Source of the DNA: Syntrophaceae bacterium
Lineage (GTDB): Bacteria > Desulfobacterota > Syntrophia > Syntrophales > UBA2210
Assembly (NCBI GenBank): GCA_030619435.1
Contig: JAUXBI010000029.1
Span: 1-10,934, forward strand
DNA length: 10,934 nucleotides
Direction of reading: 5' to 3'
Each line of letters opens with the position of its first letter. The first letter of the stretch is position 1. This document shows positions 1 to 6,738 of the stretch, one piece after another. Position numbers and translations under genes: made by a program. The notes beneath the pieces are model-generated. The model was not told the DNA's origin. It saw nothing but the letters and a program-made list of their open reading frames with translations, and made no database searches.

Positions 1-840
1 AGGATCGGCGGTGAAGAGGGACAGCCGATAGAGCACAATCTTATCAGCAAGGCGATTGAAGGCGCCCAGAAGCGGGTAGAAGGACAGAATTTCGATATAA
101 GGAAACACCTCCTCGAATATGATGATGTCATGAACAGACAGCGGCAGGTGATCTATGAACAGCGCAGAGACGTTCTTGATGGAAATGAGTTGTGGTCAAC
201 TGTTGATAATATGCTTAAAGAAGTCGTCGAAGATATCGTTTACGATTATCTGGATGAGAAAGTTCGTCCGGATGAATGGGATATTAAAGGTCTGAGTGAC
301 ATCGTATACAAACAGTTTTCCCTGGAGTGGAATCTTGGTGATTCAAACCGAGAGAATATAAGCAGGGAAGATGTCATCGAGGCGGTTATCGCAGATGTCA
401 GAACTCTTCTGCGAAACAAGGAAAATAAATTCGGCAACTCCCTTATGGAGTACATAATGAAGGTAATTATGCTCCAGGCTATAGATTTTCACTGGAAGGA
501 TCACCTGCTTGCCATGGACCATCTTAAGGAAGGCATAGGCCTCCGTGGATACGGGCAGAAGGACCCGGTCAGGGAGTATCAAAAAGAGGGTTACGATATG
601 TTCATGGAAATGGTGTATCGTGTCAAGGAAGACACCCTGGAAAAATTGTGCATGGTCCAGATACAGGGTCAGGAAGATGTGGCAGAGATTGAAGAAAAAC
701 AGAGAAAAGATTATGTGATGAGCAGGGGAGATACCGGTGCCGCTCAGACCACTGTTAAGAGAAAAGGTGAAAAGATAGGTAGAAATGCACCCTGTCCCTG
801 TGGCAGCGGCAAGAAATACAAGCATTGTTGCGGCAGATAA
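1..840 (+). CDS. secA: Protein translocase subunit SecA, C-terminal part (5' end outside window)
   Basis: This is the 3' end of secA, open at the left edge; 279 residues are visible out of the roughly 800-900 usual for the family. SecA is the ATPase motor that pushes unfolded preproteins through SecYEG at the inner membrane. The visible part starts in the helical scaffold/wing region. The family stretch IEHNLISKAIEGAQKRVEG, then FDIRKHLLEYDDVMNRQR, lies near visible residues 10-50. The conserved WKDHLLAMDHLKEGIGLRGY and GQKDPVREYQ blocks lie near 165-195. After a short charged linker (EEKQRKDY) the protein ends in the zinc-binding tail GRNAPCPCGSGKKYKHCCGR, with ligands C-x-C-x(8)-C-C. In well-studied SecA proteins this tail contacts SecB and the ribosome. 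The ATPase domains lie upstream of the window. The stop is TAA, and argJ starts 103 bases later. Confidence 0.97.
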   Translation, partial: RIGGEEGQPIEHNLISKAIEGAQKRVEGQNFDIRKHLLEYDDVMNRQRQVIYEQRRDVLDGNELWSTVDNMLKEVVEDIVYDYLDEKVRPDEWDIKGLSDIVYKQFSLEWNLGDSNRENISREDVIEAVIADVRTLLRNKENKFGNSLMEYIMKVIMLQAIDFHWKDHLLAMDHLKEGIGLRGYGQKDPVREYQKEGYDMFMEMVYRVKEDTLEKLCMVQIQGQEDVAEIEEKQRKDYVMSRGDTGAAQTTVKRKGEKIGRNAPCPCGSGKKYKHCCGR

Positions 841-933
841 TCCTGATGCGGGAAACAGCAACCAATGTGTCAGCTTTAGTCCAGTGTCAATACCCGTCCC
901 GCAATCGTTGCGAATAAAGATCCTGACAACTAT

Positions 934-939
934 GGAGAG
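934..939 (+). promoter_or_regulatory. Ribosome binding site that fixes the argJ start
   Basis: GGAGAG lies 4 bases before the ATG at 944, or 6 bases if only GGAG is counted. The other in-frame ATG at 932 overlaps this motif and has only a weak AAAGA well upstream. The motif therefore favours 944, which also gives the normal ArgJ N-terminus. Confidence 0.55.
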
Positions 940-943
940 TATT

Positions 944-2128
944 ATGCATGACAGCGTCAACACCCCCGGATTTCTCGGTAATGGAGTGACCTCCGGCATA
1001 AAGGGTGGGGGAGACAGGGATCTTTCCCTGATATTTTCGGAGGTTCCCGCCAGAGCGGTGGGTGTATTTACCACTAACCGTTTTAAAGCAGCCCCTGTCA
1101 CCCTTGATATAGAAAGGATAAAGAAAGGCGTTGCCCAGGCCATCATAGTAAATAGCGGTAATGCCAACGCGGCGACCGGAAAAGATGGCGATGAAGATGC
1201 CGCCACTATGTCGAGGGTCACCTCTAGGGCATTGGGAATAGAAGATGAACTTGTTCTTGTGGCTTCTACCGGTATCATTGGTGAAAAACTTCCCATAGAA
1301 AAGATTGCCCGGTCGATTGAACCTCTTGTTGAGGGCCTGAGTGCCGATGGTATTTCCTCCGTCGCGGAAAGTATTATTACTACCGATAGGTTCCCGAAAA
1401 TAGAATATCGAAAATGTTTTGTCGGAGGGAAAGAAGTTACAATCTGTGGAGTTGCCAAGGGGGCGGGAATGATAGAGCCCAACATGGCGACGATGCTCTC
1501 TTTTATAATGACAGATGCCGATATCGAGCAGGTTTGCCTTGCCGGTGTCTTCAGAGAGTCTGCTGATAGAAGTTTTAATGCTATAACAGTAGACGGGTGT
1601 ATGAGCACGAATGACACAGCCATTATGTTGGCTAACGGCGTTGCCGGTAACCGTCTTATCAGTGAGACTTCCGGTAACCTGGTGGAATTCAAAGAAGCCC
1701 TGTCTGGTGTTATGGTTTCTCTTGCGAAGTCCATTGTGAAAGACGGAGAGGGTGCAACAAAACTGGTAGAAATCGTTGTTGAAGGAGCAAGACTGGCGGC
1801 CGATGCGAAAGAGATAGGATATGCCATAGCAAACTCCAATCTTGTGAAAACAGCGTTCTTTGGTGAGGATCCGAACTGGGGGAGAATCATATCGGCGGCA
1901 GGTTCAACGGGAGTGCCATTCTCAACCGATTCGCTGGAACTCTATATTGAGGATGAGCCCCTGTTTATCAATGGCAGGGGAATTTCGGGAAAACAGGCTG
2001 CCGGGATCATGAAAAAGGACAATATCCGGATTCTGGTACGGCTTGGCATGGGAAAGGAGACATTCAGCGTCTATACGTCCGATCTTTCCCACGAGTATAT
2101 AGATATAAACGCTCTGTACCACAGCTGA
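944..2128 (+). CDS. argJ: Bifunctional glutamate N-acetyltransferase / ornithine acetyltransferase ArgJ
   Basis: ArgJ transfers the acetyl group from N-acetylornithine to glutamate, recycling it in arginine synthesis; bifunctional members can also use acetyl-CoA. It acts in the cytoplasm. From the chosen ATG it has 394 residues, typical for the family. Visible family features are the N-terminal GFLGNGVTSGIKGGG (9-23), the NSGNANAATG block (70-79), the oxyanion-hole pair T109-G110 in ASTGIIGE, and the self-cleavage site KGAGMIEPNMATML. In that site the chain is expected to break before T183, which becomes the nucleophile of the beta chain. The C-terminal GEDPNWGRIISAAG block is also intact. 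The frame stays open upstream to 785, but that extension overlaps secA, has no family resemblance and is not counted. Whether it also does the acetyl-CoA step cannot be told from sequence. No argJ-specific terminator is seen downstream. Confidence 0.95.
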   Translation: MHDSVNTPGFLGNGVTSGIKGGGDRDLSLIFSEVPARAVGVFTTNRFKAAPVTLDIERIKKGVAQAIIVNSGNANAATGKDGDEDAATMSRVTSRALGIEDELVLVASTGIIGEKLPIEKIARSIEPLVEGLSADGISSVAESIITTDRFPKIEYRKCFVGGKEVTICGVAKGAGMIEPNMATMLSFIMTDADIEQVCLAGVFRESADRSFNAITVDGCMSTNDTAIMLANGVAGNRLISETSGNLVEFKEALSGVMVSLAKSIVKDGEGATKLVEIVVEGARLAADAKEIGYAIANSNLVKTAFFGEDPNWGRIISAAGSTGVPFSTDSLELYIEDEPLFINGRGISGKQAAGIMKKDNIRILVRLGMGKETFSVYTSDLSHEYIDINALYHS

Positions 2129-2197
2129 TTTGCCTTGATTATTTACGCCGTATGTGGTATCCCGCTGCAACTTCAACTTATTACGCTCATTCCTTGA

Positions 2198-2237
2198 TTA
2201 TCAAAGAGTTGCCTGGGAGTTCCAGGTCCTTTGGTAA
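2198..2237 (+). promoter_or_regulatory. Predicted hairpin in the rpsB 5' leader
   Basis: Bases 2198-2206 (TTATCAAAG) pair with 2229-2237 (CTTTGGTAA), giving 9 pairs with one G-U. After a small asymmetric internal loop (2207-2210 against 2228), bases 2211-2216 pair with 2222-2227 (GCCTGG/CCAGGT, one G-U) around a 5-base loop. There is no T-run after it, so it does not look like an argJ terminator. It ends 41 bases before the rpsB start codon, leaving the ribosome site free. In E. coli, S2 represses its own rpsB-tsf mRNA through the leader. That this hairpin does the same here is inference only. I found no convincing promoter between 2129 and 2197. Confidence 0.45.
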
Positions 2238-2278
2238 AGCGATGGGGATGGAGGAAAAAAACAAACAAGGAGAATTGT

Positions 2279-3112
2279 ATGTCACAGGTATCAATGAAAA
2301 TGTTGTTGGAGTCCGGGGTTCACTTCGGACACCAGACGAACAGGTGGAACCCAAAGATGAAGCCCTATATATTCGGGGCGAGGAATAGCATCTACATCAT
2401 CGATCTTCAACAGACGGTGCAGATGTTTGATACTGCTTATAATTTTGTAGTCGATACAGTTGCTTCGGGCCGTGATGTTATGTTTGTGGGTACCAAGAGA
2501 CAGGCGCAGGAATCTGTCAAAACTGAAGCTGAGAGGGCAGGAATGCCCTACGTCAATCACCGCTGGCTTGGTGGAATGCTTACAAATTTTGTCACGATTA
2601 AAAAGAGCGTTGACAGATTGATCAAGCTAGATTCCATGTTTGAAGATGAGAGTGTTAACTCATTTATCAAAAAGGAAATTTTGGGACTTCAGAGAGAGAA
2701 AGATAAACTTCAGAAGGTTCTTGGCGGCATAAGGGAGATGGAAAGTCTTCCGGGGGTTGTGTTCATTGTTGATCCCAGGAAAGAGAATATAGCCGTCAAA
2801 GAGGCCGGAAAACTGGGGATCCCCATAGTGGCAATCGTTGACACCAATTGTAATCCTGACGATATAGATTATATTATTCCGGGTAATGACGATGCCATAA
2901 GGGCCATAAAACTGTTTTCCTCCAAGATAGCGGATGCCGCTCTTGAAGGAAAAAGGAGACTGGAAGAACTTATACAGGCAGAGAGCGACAAGGAGGAAGC
3001 GCAGGAGAACGAAGAACAGGATGTTCCGGAAAGCGTTGAAAACACGAAAGAGGATGCTCTCGAAGAGAATACAAAGGATGTAGAGATAAAGGAAACCGAG
3101 GAGGTAAAATAG
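2279..3112 (+). CDS. rpsB: 30S ribosomal protein S2 with acidic C-terminal extension
   Basis: S2 binds late to the 30S subunit at the junction of head and body, and S1 docks on it. The protein has 277 residues, against about 240 for many S2 proteins. The N-terminal signature [20 protein letters not shown] (9-28), the [11 protein letters not shown] block (94-104), the helical coiled-coil insert (about 105-157), the [20 protein letters not shown] signature (164-183) and the [19 protein letters not shown] block (188-206) are all intact. The last 43 residues (235-277) are low-complexity and acidic: 19 Asp/Glu against 5 Lys. The ATG at 2279 is chosen because AAGGAGA (2267-2273) lies 5 bases upstream and the protein then starts like other S2 proteins. 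Upstream in-frame codons are leader. The gene is followed after 2 bases by tsf, so the two are surely cotranscribed. Confidence 0.97.
   Translation: MSQVSMKMLLESGVHFGHQTNRWNPKMKPYIFGARNSIYIIDLQQTVQMFDTAYNFVVDTVASGRDVMFVGTKRQAQESVKTEAERAGMPYVNHRWLGGMLTNFVTIKKSVDRLIKLDSMFEDESVNSFIKKEILGLQREKDKLQKVLGGIREMESLPGVVFIVDPRKENIAVKEAGKLGIPIVAIVDTNCNPDDIDYIIPGNDDAIRAIKLFSSKIADAALEGKRRLEELIQAESDKEEAQENEEQDVPESVENTKEDALEENTKDVEIKETEEVK
3098..3104 (+). promoter_or_regulatory. Ribosome binding site for the TTG start of tsf
   Basis: GAGGAGG, inside the last codons of rpsB, is a strong anti-16S match. It sits 10 bases before the TTG at 3115. The first ATG of the same frame is 18 bases further on and would cut off the conserved EF-Ts N-terminus, so this site supports the TTG start. 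Confidence 0.65.
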
Positions 3113-3114
3113 CA

Positions 3115-3714
3115 TTGGACATTACAGTATCTATGGTAAAAGAGCTTAGAGATAAAACAAATGCGGGCATGATGGATTGTAAAGAGGCACTTTCGGCATC
3201 TGAAGGCAATCTTGAAAAGGCAGTTGAATACTTAAGAAAAAAGGGGCTGTCTGCTGCAACAAAGAGATCTTCAAGGGCTACGAAAGACGGAATGGTTGAA
3301 TCCTATATCCATATGGCCGGAAAGATAGGAGTTATGGTTGAGGTGAACTGCGAGACAGATTTTGTCGCCAAGACCGATAATTTCAGAGGTATGGTGAAGG
3401 ATATTGCCATGCACATTGCTGCCACGAACCCCACATATCTGAAACCTGAAGATGTTCCGGAAAATGTTATGGAACGGGAGAGGGTGATATATCGGGATCA
3501 GGCACTGGCCGAGGGTAAGCCTGAGAAAATTGTTGACAGGATTATTGATGGTAAGATTAATAAGTTTTATGAGGAAGTGTGCCTCTTGAATCAGAAATTT
3601 GTTAAGGACATGGATATCACGATTCAAACACTGGTGAACAATGTAATAGCTAATACAGGCGAAAACATTACTGTAAAAAGATTCGCCCGTTTCCAGCTGG
3701 GTGAGGATGTATAG
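3115..3714 (+). CDS. tsf: Elongation factor Ts (short form), TTG start
   Basis: EF-Ts is the nucleotide exchange factor that releases GDP from EF-Tu during translation. The N-terminal UBA-like domain (about 1-55) carries the family signature VKELRDKTNAGMMDCKEAL. The core has VEVNCETDFVAKTDNF, with D82-F83 corresponding to the Asp-Phe pair that E. coli EF-Ts inserts near the magnesium site of EF-Tu. The length is 199 residues against 283 in E. coli. This resembles the compact form known from Thermus and some deltaproteobacteria, with most of the second core subdomain and the coiled-coil module missing. The frame closes cleanly, so this looks like a natural short form, not a truncation. The start is TTG, 2 bases after the rpsB stop; the residues before the first Met (DITVS) match the usual N-terminus. 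Confidence 0.95.
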   Translation: MDITVSMVKELRDKTNAGMMDCKEALSASEGNLEKAVEYLRKKGLSAATKRSSRATKDGMVESYIHMAGKIGVMVEVNCETDFVAKTDNFRGMVKDIAMHIAATNPTYLKPEDVPENVMERERVIYRDQALAEGKPEKIVDRIIDGKINKFYEEVCLLNQKFVKDMDITIQTLVNNVIANTGENITVKRFARFQLGEDV

Positions 3715-3780
3715 AGAGGATAAAGTTGGCTTTTTAACAAGATGAGATGCTAGACAGTTTTTTGTTCTCGGGGCTGAAGA

Positions 3781-4506
3781 GTGGATAAACCCATATACAA
3801 GAGGATACTCCTTAAATTAAGCGGAGAATCGTTGCTGGGAGAGAGTTCTTTCGGAATTGATACGGATGTGCTGAAGTTTGTGGCAGAAGAGATCGGAGAT
3901 GTTAGAACTCTTGGCATCCAAATAGGTATTGTTATAGGCGGTGGAAACATCTTTCGCGGGGTGGAAGCGAGTGCCAGGGGTATTGACAGGGCATCCGCCG
4001 ACTATATGGGAATGCTTGCCACGGTGATGAACAGTCTGGCTCTTCAAAATGCGCTTGAGAATCGCGGGATTCCCACGAGAGTTCAGTCTGCTATAGAGAT
4101 GAAAGAAATAGCGGAGCCTTTTATAAAGAGAAGGGCGGTGCGACATCTGGAAAAGGGAAGGGTGGTAATCTTTGCGTGTGGCACAGGAAACCCTTATTTT
4201 ACCACAGATACAGCGGCTTCTTTGAGGGCCATGGAGATGCAGGCGGATGCCATACTGAAGGCCACCAGGGTGGACGGGATTTACGATAAAGATCCCGTAA
4301 AAGAAAAAGATGCAAAAATGTTTAATAAGATAAGTTATACCGAGGTGTTAACCAGGAATCTTAAGGTAATGGATTCGACCGCGGTTTCCATGTGCAGGGA
4401 CAACAATCTTCCCCTTATTGTGTTTAACCTCGGGGAAAAAGGAAATATCAGGAACGTTGTCTGCGGGAAATCCATAGGCACAATTGTAGGGGGTGAAAAT
4501 GACTGA
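3781..4506 (+). CDS. pyrH: UMP kinase (uridylate kinase), GTG start
   Basis: PyrH phosphorylates UMP to UDP with ATP in the cytoplasm, feeding UTP, CTP and UDP-sugar synthesis. It belongs to the amino-acid kinase fold, not to the eukaryotic UMP/CMP kinases. The 241 residues match the family length. Visible motifs are [14 protein letters not shown] (7-20), the glycine-rich GGGNIFRG (53-60), the [16 protein letters not shown] segment (74-89) and [17 protein letters not shown] (134-150) for phosphate and UMP binding. Later blocks are [13 protein letters not shown] and [11 protein letters not shown]. The start is GTG: an in-frame stop at 3775-3777 rules out anything earlier, and starting here gives the expected N-terminus. 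The ribosome site is weak; only GGGG at 3770-3773 is well placed. A 66-base gap separates it from tsf and no clear terminator lies in it. It overlaps frr by 8 bases. Confidence 0.97.
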   Translation: MDKPIYKRILLKLSGESLLGESSFGIDTDVLKFVAEEIGDVRTLGIQIGIVIGGGNIFRGVEASARGIDRASADYMGMLATVMNSLALQNALENRGIPTRVQSAIEMKEIAEPFIKRRAVRHLEKGRVVIFACGTGNPYFTTDTAASLRAMEMQADAILKATRVDGIYDKDPVKEKDAKMFNKISYTEVLTRNLKVMDSTAVSMCRDNNLPLIVFNLGEKGNIRNVVCGKSIGTIVGGEND

Positions 4507-5056
4507 TCTGATATTTGAACAATTAAGAGAGGCCATGGAAGGAGATATACAGTCTATGGAAAGGTCGTTTAGTAAAGTGCGTACGGGCAGGGCATCCGTA
4601 GCGCTTCTTGATGGCATCAAAGTGGACTATTATGGAGTCATGACGCCACTCAATCAGGTTGCCACCCTTTCCACCCCGGAAAGCCAGCTTATTCTTATTT
4701 CTCCGTGGGATAAGGGGGCGATAGATGCCATCGGAAAAGCCATACAAAAATCTGAGCTGGGACTGGTTCCAAACAATGACGGCAAGGTGATCAGAATCAA
4801 CATTCCTCCCCTTACAGAAGAAAGAAGGAAAGAGCTTGTAAAAGTCGTAAAGAAGATGGCGGAGGAGTACAAAGTGAGGCTCCGAAACGCGAGAAGAGAT
4901 GCCAACAGTGACCTCAAGAAACTGAAAACAGACGGGGATATATCGGAGGATAATATGCACGATCACCAGGGAGAAGTGCAAAAGACAACCGATGATTACA
5001 TAGATAAGATAGGTAAGATCCTAACCGACAAAGAAGCGGAGATCATGGAGGTATAG
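4499..5056 (+). CDS. frr: Ribosome recycling factor
   Basis: RRF splits the post-termination 70S ribosome together with EF-G and IF3. It has 185 residues, the same length as the E. coli protein. The three-helix domain carries [22 protein letters not shown] (25-46), and the long C-terminal helices carry [16 protein letters not shown] with R132, the position of an arginine known to be essential in E. coli RRF. The small beta domain is visible as [23 protein letters not shown] and [18 protein letters not shown]. The ATG at 4499 is preferred over an in-frame GTG at 4493, because GGGGG (4489-4493) is then a properly spaced ribosome site. The 8-base overlap with pyrH suggests translational coupling. 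An intrinsic terminator follows 24 bases after the stop, so frr is probably the last gene of the rpsB unit. Confidence 0.97.
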   Translation: MTDLIFEQLREAMEGDIQSMERSFSKVRTGRASVALLDGIKVDYYGVMTPLNQVATLSTPESQLILISPWDKGAIDAIGKAIQKSELGLVPNNDGKVIRINIPPLTEERRKELVKVVKKMAEEYKVRLRNARRDANSDLKKLKTDGDISEDNMHDHQGEVQKTTDDYIDKIGKILTDKEAEIMEV

Positions 5057-5080
5057 TAAAAACAGCGAATAACGGATGAC

Positions 5081-5103
5081 AGGGGCCTGCGGGCCCCTTT
5101 TTT
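5081..5103 (+). terminator. Strong rho-independent terminator after frr
   Basis: GGGGCC (5082-5087) pairs perfectly with GGCCCC (5092-5097) around a 4-base TGCG loop. A5081-T5098 can add a seventh pair, and six T residues run from 5098 to 5103. The stem is all G-C, so this is a textbook terminator. It separates the translation genes from uppS-cdsA-dxr-rseP. Confidence 0.92.
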
Positions 5104-5189
5104 ATGGCGGGTTTGGGGCTGTCGCCTAAAGATACCTGTTGAAAATAGAGAAGTGCTGTGGTACTTGATTTCGAAATGGGAAGGGGTCT

Positions 5190-5927
5190 ATGCATAGAAT
5201 TATCAAGGAGAAACTCCCGCATCATATAGCCATTATAATGGATGGTAACGGCAGATGGGCAAAGAAAAACCTGTTGAACAGAATAATGGGTCACAAGAAA
5301 GGAGCCGGATCGGTTCGCCTTGTGGTGAGAACCTGTCGTGAACTGGGCATACAATATCTTACCCTCTACGCATTTTCGATTGAAAACTGGCAACGCCCGG
5401 AGAATGAAGTAAGGGCATTGTCATCGCTTCTTGAGGAGTATCTTCGTCTGGAACTCCAGGAGATGAAAGAAACCGACATAAAACTGATCACGATAGGGGA
5501 TACCGGCAAACTTCCCGAAACAGTCAGGAATGTACTTTTCGATGTCATGGAAAAAACATCAGAAAACAGGGGAATGGTGCTGAATCTTGCCCTGAGTTAT
5601 GGTGGACGAGACGAGATTGTCGATGCCGTGAAAAGGATATTGAGGGATAGCAAATCGAATGATATCAATGAGAACGCGATTACGAAAGAATTTTTTTCAG
5701 GCTACCTGCACACTGCAAATATACCTGATCCTGATCTGCTGATAAGGACGAGTGGAGAATACCGGTTGAGCAACTTTCTCTTATGGCAATTAGCCTATAC
5801 GGAACTTTATTTTACAGATGTCTTGTGGCCGGATTTCTCAAGGGATGATCTGATAGAAGCCATAATGGATTATCAGCGAAGAGAAAGACGCTTTGGATTA
5901 ATAAGCGACCAGCTATCGGAGGATTAG
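5190..5927 (+). CDS. uppS: Undecaprenyl diphosphate synthase (cis-isoprenyl transferase)
   Basis: UppS adds eight isopentenyl units in cis to farnesyl diphosphate. The C55 product carries peptidoglycan and O-antigen precursors across the inner membrane. The 245 residues are normal for the family. Motifs in order are HHIAIIMDGNGRWAKK (11-26), with the catalytic D18 that binds Mg-diphosphate; GHKKGA (34-39); LTLYAFSIENWQRP (57-70); LALSYGGRDEI (133-143); and DPDLLIRTSGEYRLSNFLLW (180-199), holding the diphosphate-binding arginines. The residue after RTSGE is Tyr, where Gln or His is more usual as far as I recall. Starting at 5190 gives a normal N-terminus with AAGGGG (5181-5186) just upstream. 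The gene follows the frr terminator by 86 bases, so it needs its own promoter or read-through. A TTGAAA at 5139-5144 has no good -10 partner. Confidence 0.96.
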   Translation: MHRIIKEKLPHHIAIIMDGNGRWAKKNLLNRIMGHKKGAGSVRLVVRTCRELGIQYLTLYAFSIENWQRPENEVRALSSLLEEYLRLELQEMKETDIKLITIGDTGKLPETVRNVLFDVMEKTSENRGMVLNLALSYGGRDEIVDAVKRILRDSKSNDINENAITKEFFSGYLHTANIPDPDLLIRTSGEYRLSNFLLWQLAYTELYFTDVLWPDFSRDDLIEAIMDYQRRERRFGLISDQLSED

Positions 5928-5931
5928 TAAC

Positions 5932-6738
5932 ATGAACTCCCATGTAAAGCGATGGATTACAGGAATCATAGCAGCACCCTTACTAATTGCGATTATCCTG
6001 TACGGTTCTTTTCTGCTCTTTTCCATGGTTATAGCCTTGCTCATAGCGGGGGGTGTTTTTGAGTATAACTCCATGGTTTTTAAAGGGAAGTACTGGTGGG
6101 AAAAAACCGAAGGGCTGGTCATAGCTTTTCTGATACCCCTCTCGGCATATCTGGGTGGGTTGCAATTGATGTTTGCCACGGTTACTTTTTCATTTATCGT
6201 AGTATTTCTGCTTTTTCTCTTGAGGGCTAAAGATGGTTTAGCAGAGCTTGCGTCGCTTACCCGTGTTGTGTTTGGCTTTATGTATATACCGTTACTTATA
6301 TCGTATATTATCCTTCTTCGATGTTCGGAAAATGGTGTCACCTGGGTCTTTTTCGTTATCATTGCCGCCTTTGCAGGCGATATCAGCGCTTTTTATGCCG
6401 GAAAATCACTGGGGAAGACCAAACTGATCCCCGTGATCAGTGCGGGAAAAACAGTAGAAGGAGCAATCGGGTCCATCGTCGGAACCGTTCTCGTGTGTCT
6501 GTTGTTCAAAGTCCTGTTCTTTCATGACCTTTCTATTGTTCATGCGATAATCCTTGGTTTTATGGGGAGTATTGTCGGCCAGCTGGGAGATCTATGCGAA
6601 TCGGCCCTCAAAAGAACTTCCATGGTTAAAGATTCCGGCTTTTTTCTCCCAGGCCATGGAGGGATATTGGATCGTCTGGATTCACTTATTTTTATGATTC
6701 CCTTCATATATTATTATAATGTGTTAGTGATTACATGA
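5932..6738 (+). CDS. cdsA: Phosphatidate cytidylyltransferase (CDP-diacylglycerol synthase)
   Basis: CdsA makes CDP-diacylglycerol from phosphatidic acid and CTP in the inner membrane, the branch point for all bacterial phospholipids. It has 268 residues, mostly hydrophobic. Several membrane segments are visible (about 9-48 as a pair, 62-98, 110-130, 137-157, 178-198, 203-221 and the C-terminal 250-267). The diagnostic CDS signature is perfect: S-x-L-K-R-x(4)-K-D, then PGHGGILDRLD, at 224-250. The upstream AGKTVEGAIGS block (171-181) and GDISAFYAG (149-157) are also present. It starts 4 bases after uppS, with GGAGG at 5918-5922 inside the uppS end. It shares 4 bases (ATGA) with dxr. Its product is the substrate of the PssA encoded at the right edge of the window. 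Confidence 0.96.
   Translation: MNSHVKRWITGIIAAPLLIAIILYGSFLLFSMVIALLIAGGVFEYNSMVFKGKYWWEKTEGLVIAFLIPLSAYLGGLQLMFATVTFSFIVVFLLFLLRAKDGLAELASLTRVVFGFMYIPLLISYIILLRCSENGVTWVFFVIIAAFAGDISAFYAGKSLGKTKLIPVISAGKTVEGAIGSIVGTVLVCLLFKVLFFHDLSIVHAIILGFMGSIVGQLGDLCESALKRTSMVKDSGFFLPGHGGILDRLDSLIFMIPFIYYYNVLVIT

Noticed and set aside
847..903. Inverted repeat TGCGGGA / TCCCGCA in the secA-argJ gap
   Set aside because: Only 7 pairs enclose a 43-base loop with no inner stem and no T-run, so there is too little to call a terminator or a regulator.
908..936. Promoter-like TTGCGA-17-TATGGA just before argJ
   Set aside because: It has four and three matches to the consensus boxes and would give a transcript starting at the argJ ATG itself. 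That is too weak to call.
785..943. Upstream extension of the argJ frame, starting inside secA
   Set aside because: The extra 53 residues match nothing in ArgJ and would overlap the secA zinc tail. The ribosome site at 934-939 supports the start at 944.
343..1890. A 515-codon open frame on the minus strand opposite secA and argJ
   Set aside because: It lies opposite two clearly recognised genes and its translation is rich in Ser, Ala, Pro and Ile with no family motif. It is typical of an antisense shadow, although its length makes it look tempting.
2152..2388. A 78-codon plus-strand frame running through the rpsB leader into rpsB
   Set aside because: It overlaps the well-supported rpsB start in another frame and shows no motif or ribosome site.
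3115..3714. Possible truncation of tsf because it is much shorter than in E. coli
   Set aside because: The frame closes cleanly, no EF-Ts-like sequence follows in another frame, and compact EF-Ts proteins near 200 residues are known in other bacteria.
3726..3766. T-rich tracts and a weak AACAA/TTGTT stem in the tsf-pyrH gap
   Set aside because: The stem is A-T only with a long loop and is followed by no proper T-run. The promoter-like TTGGCT has no good -10 box. Probably ordinary spacer.
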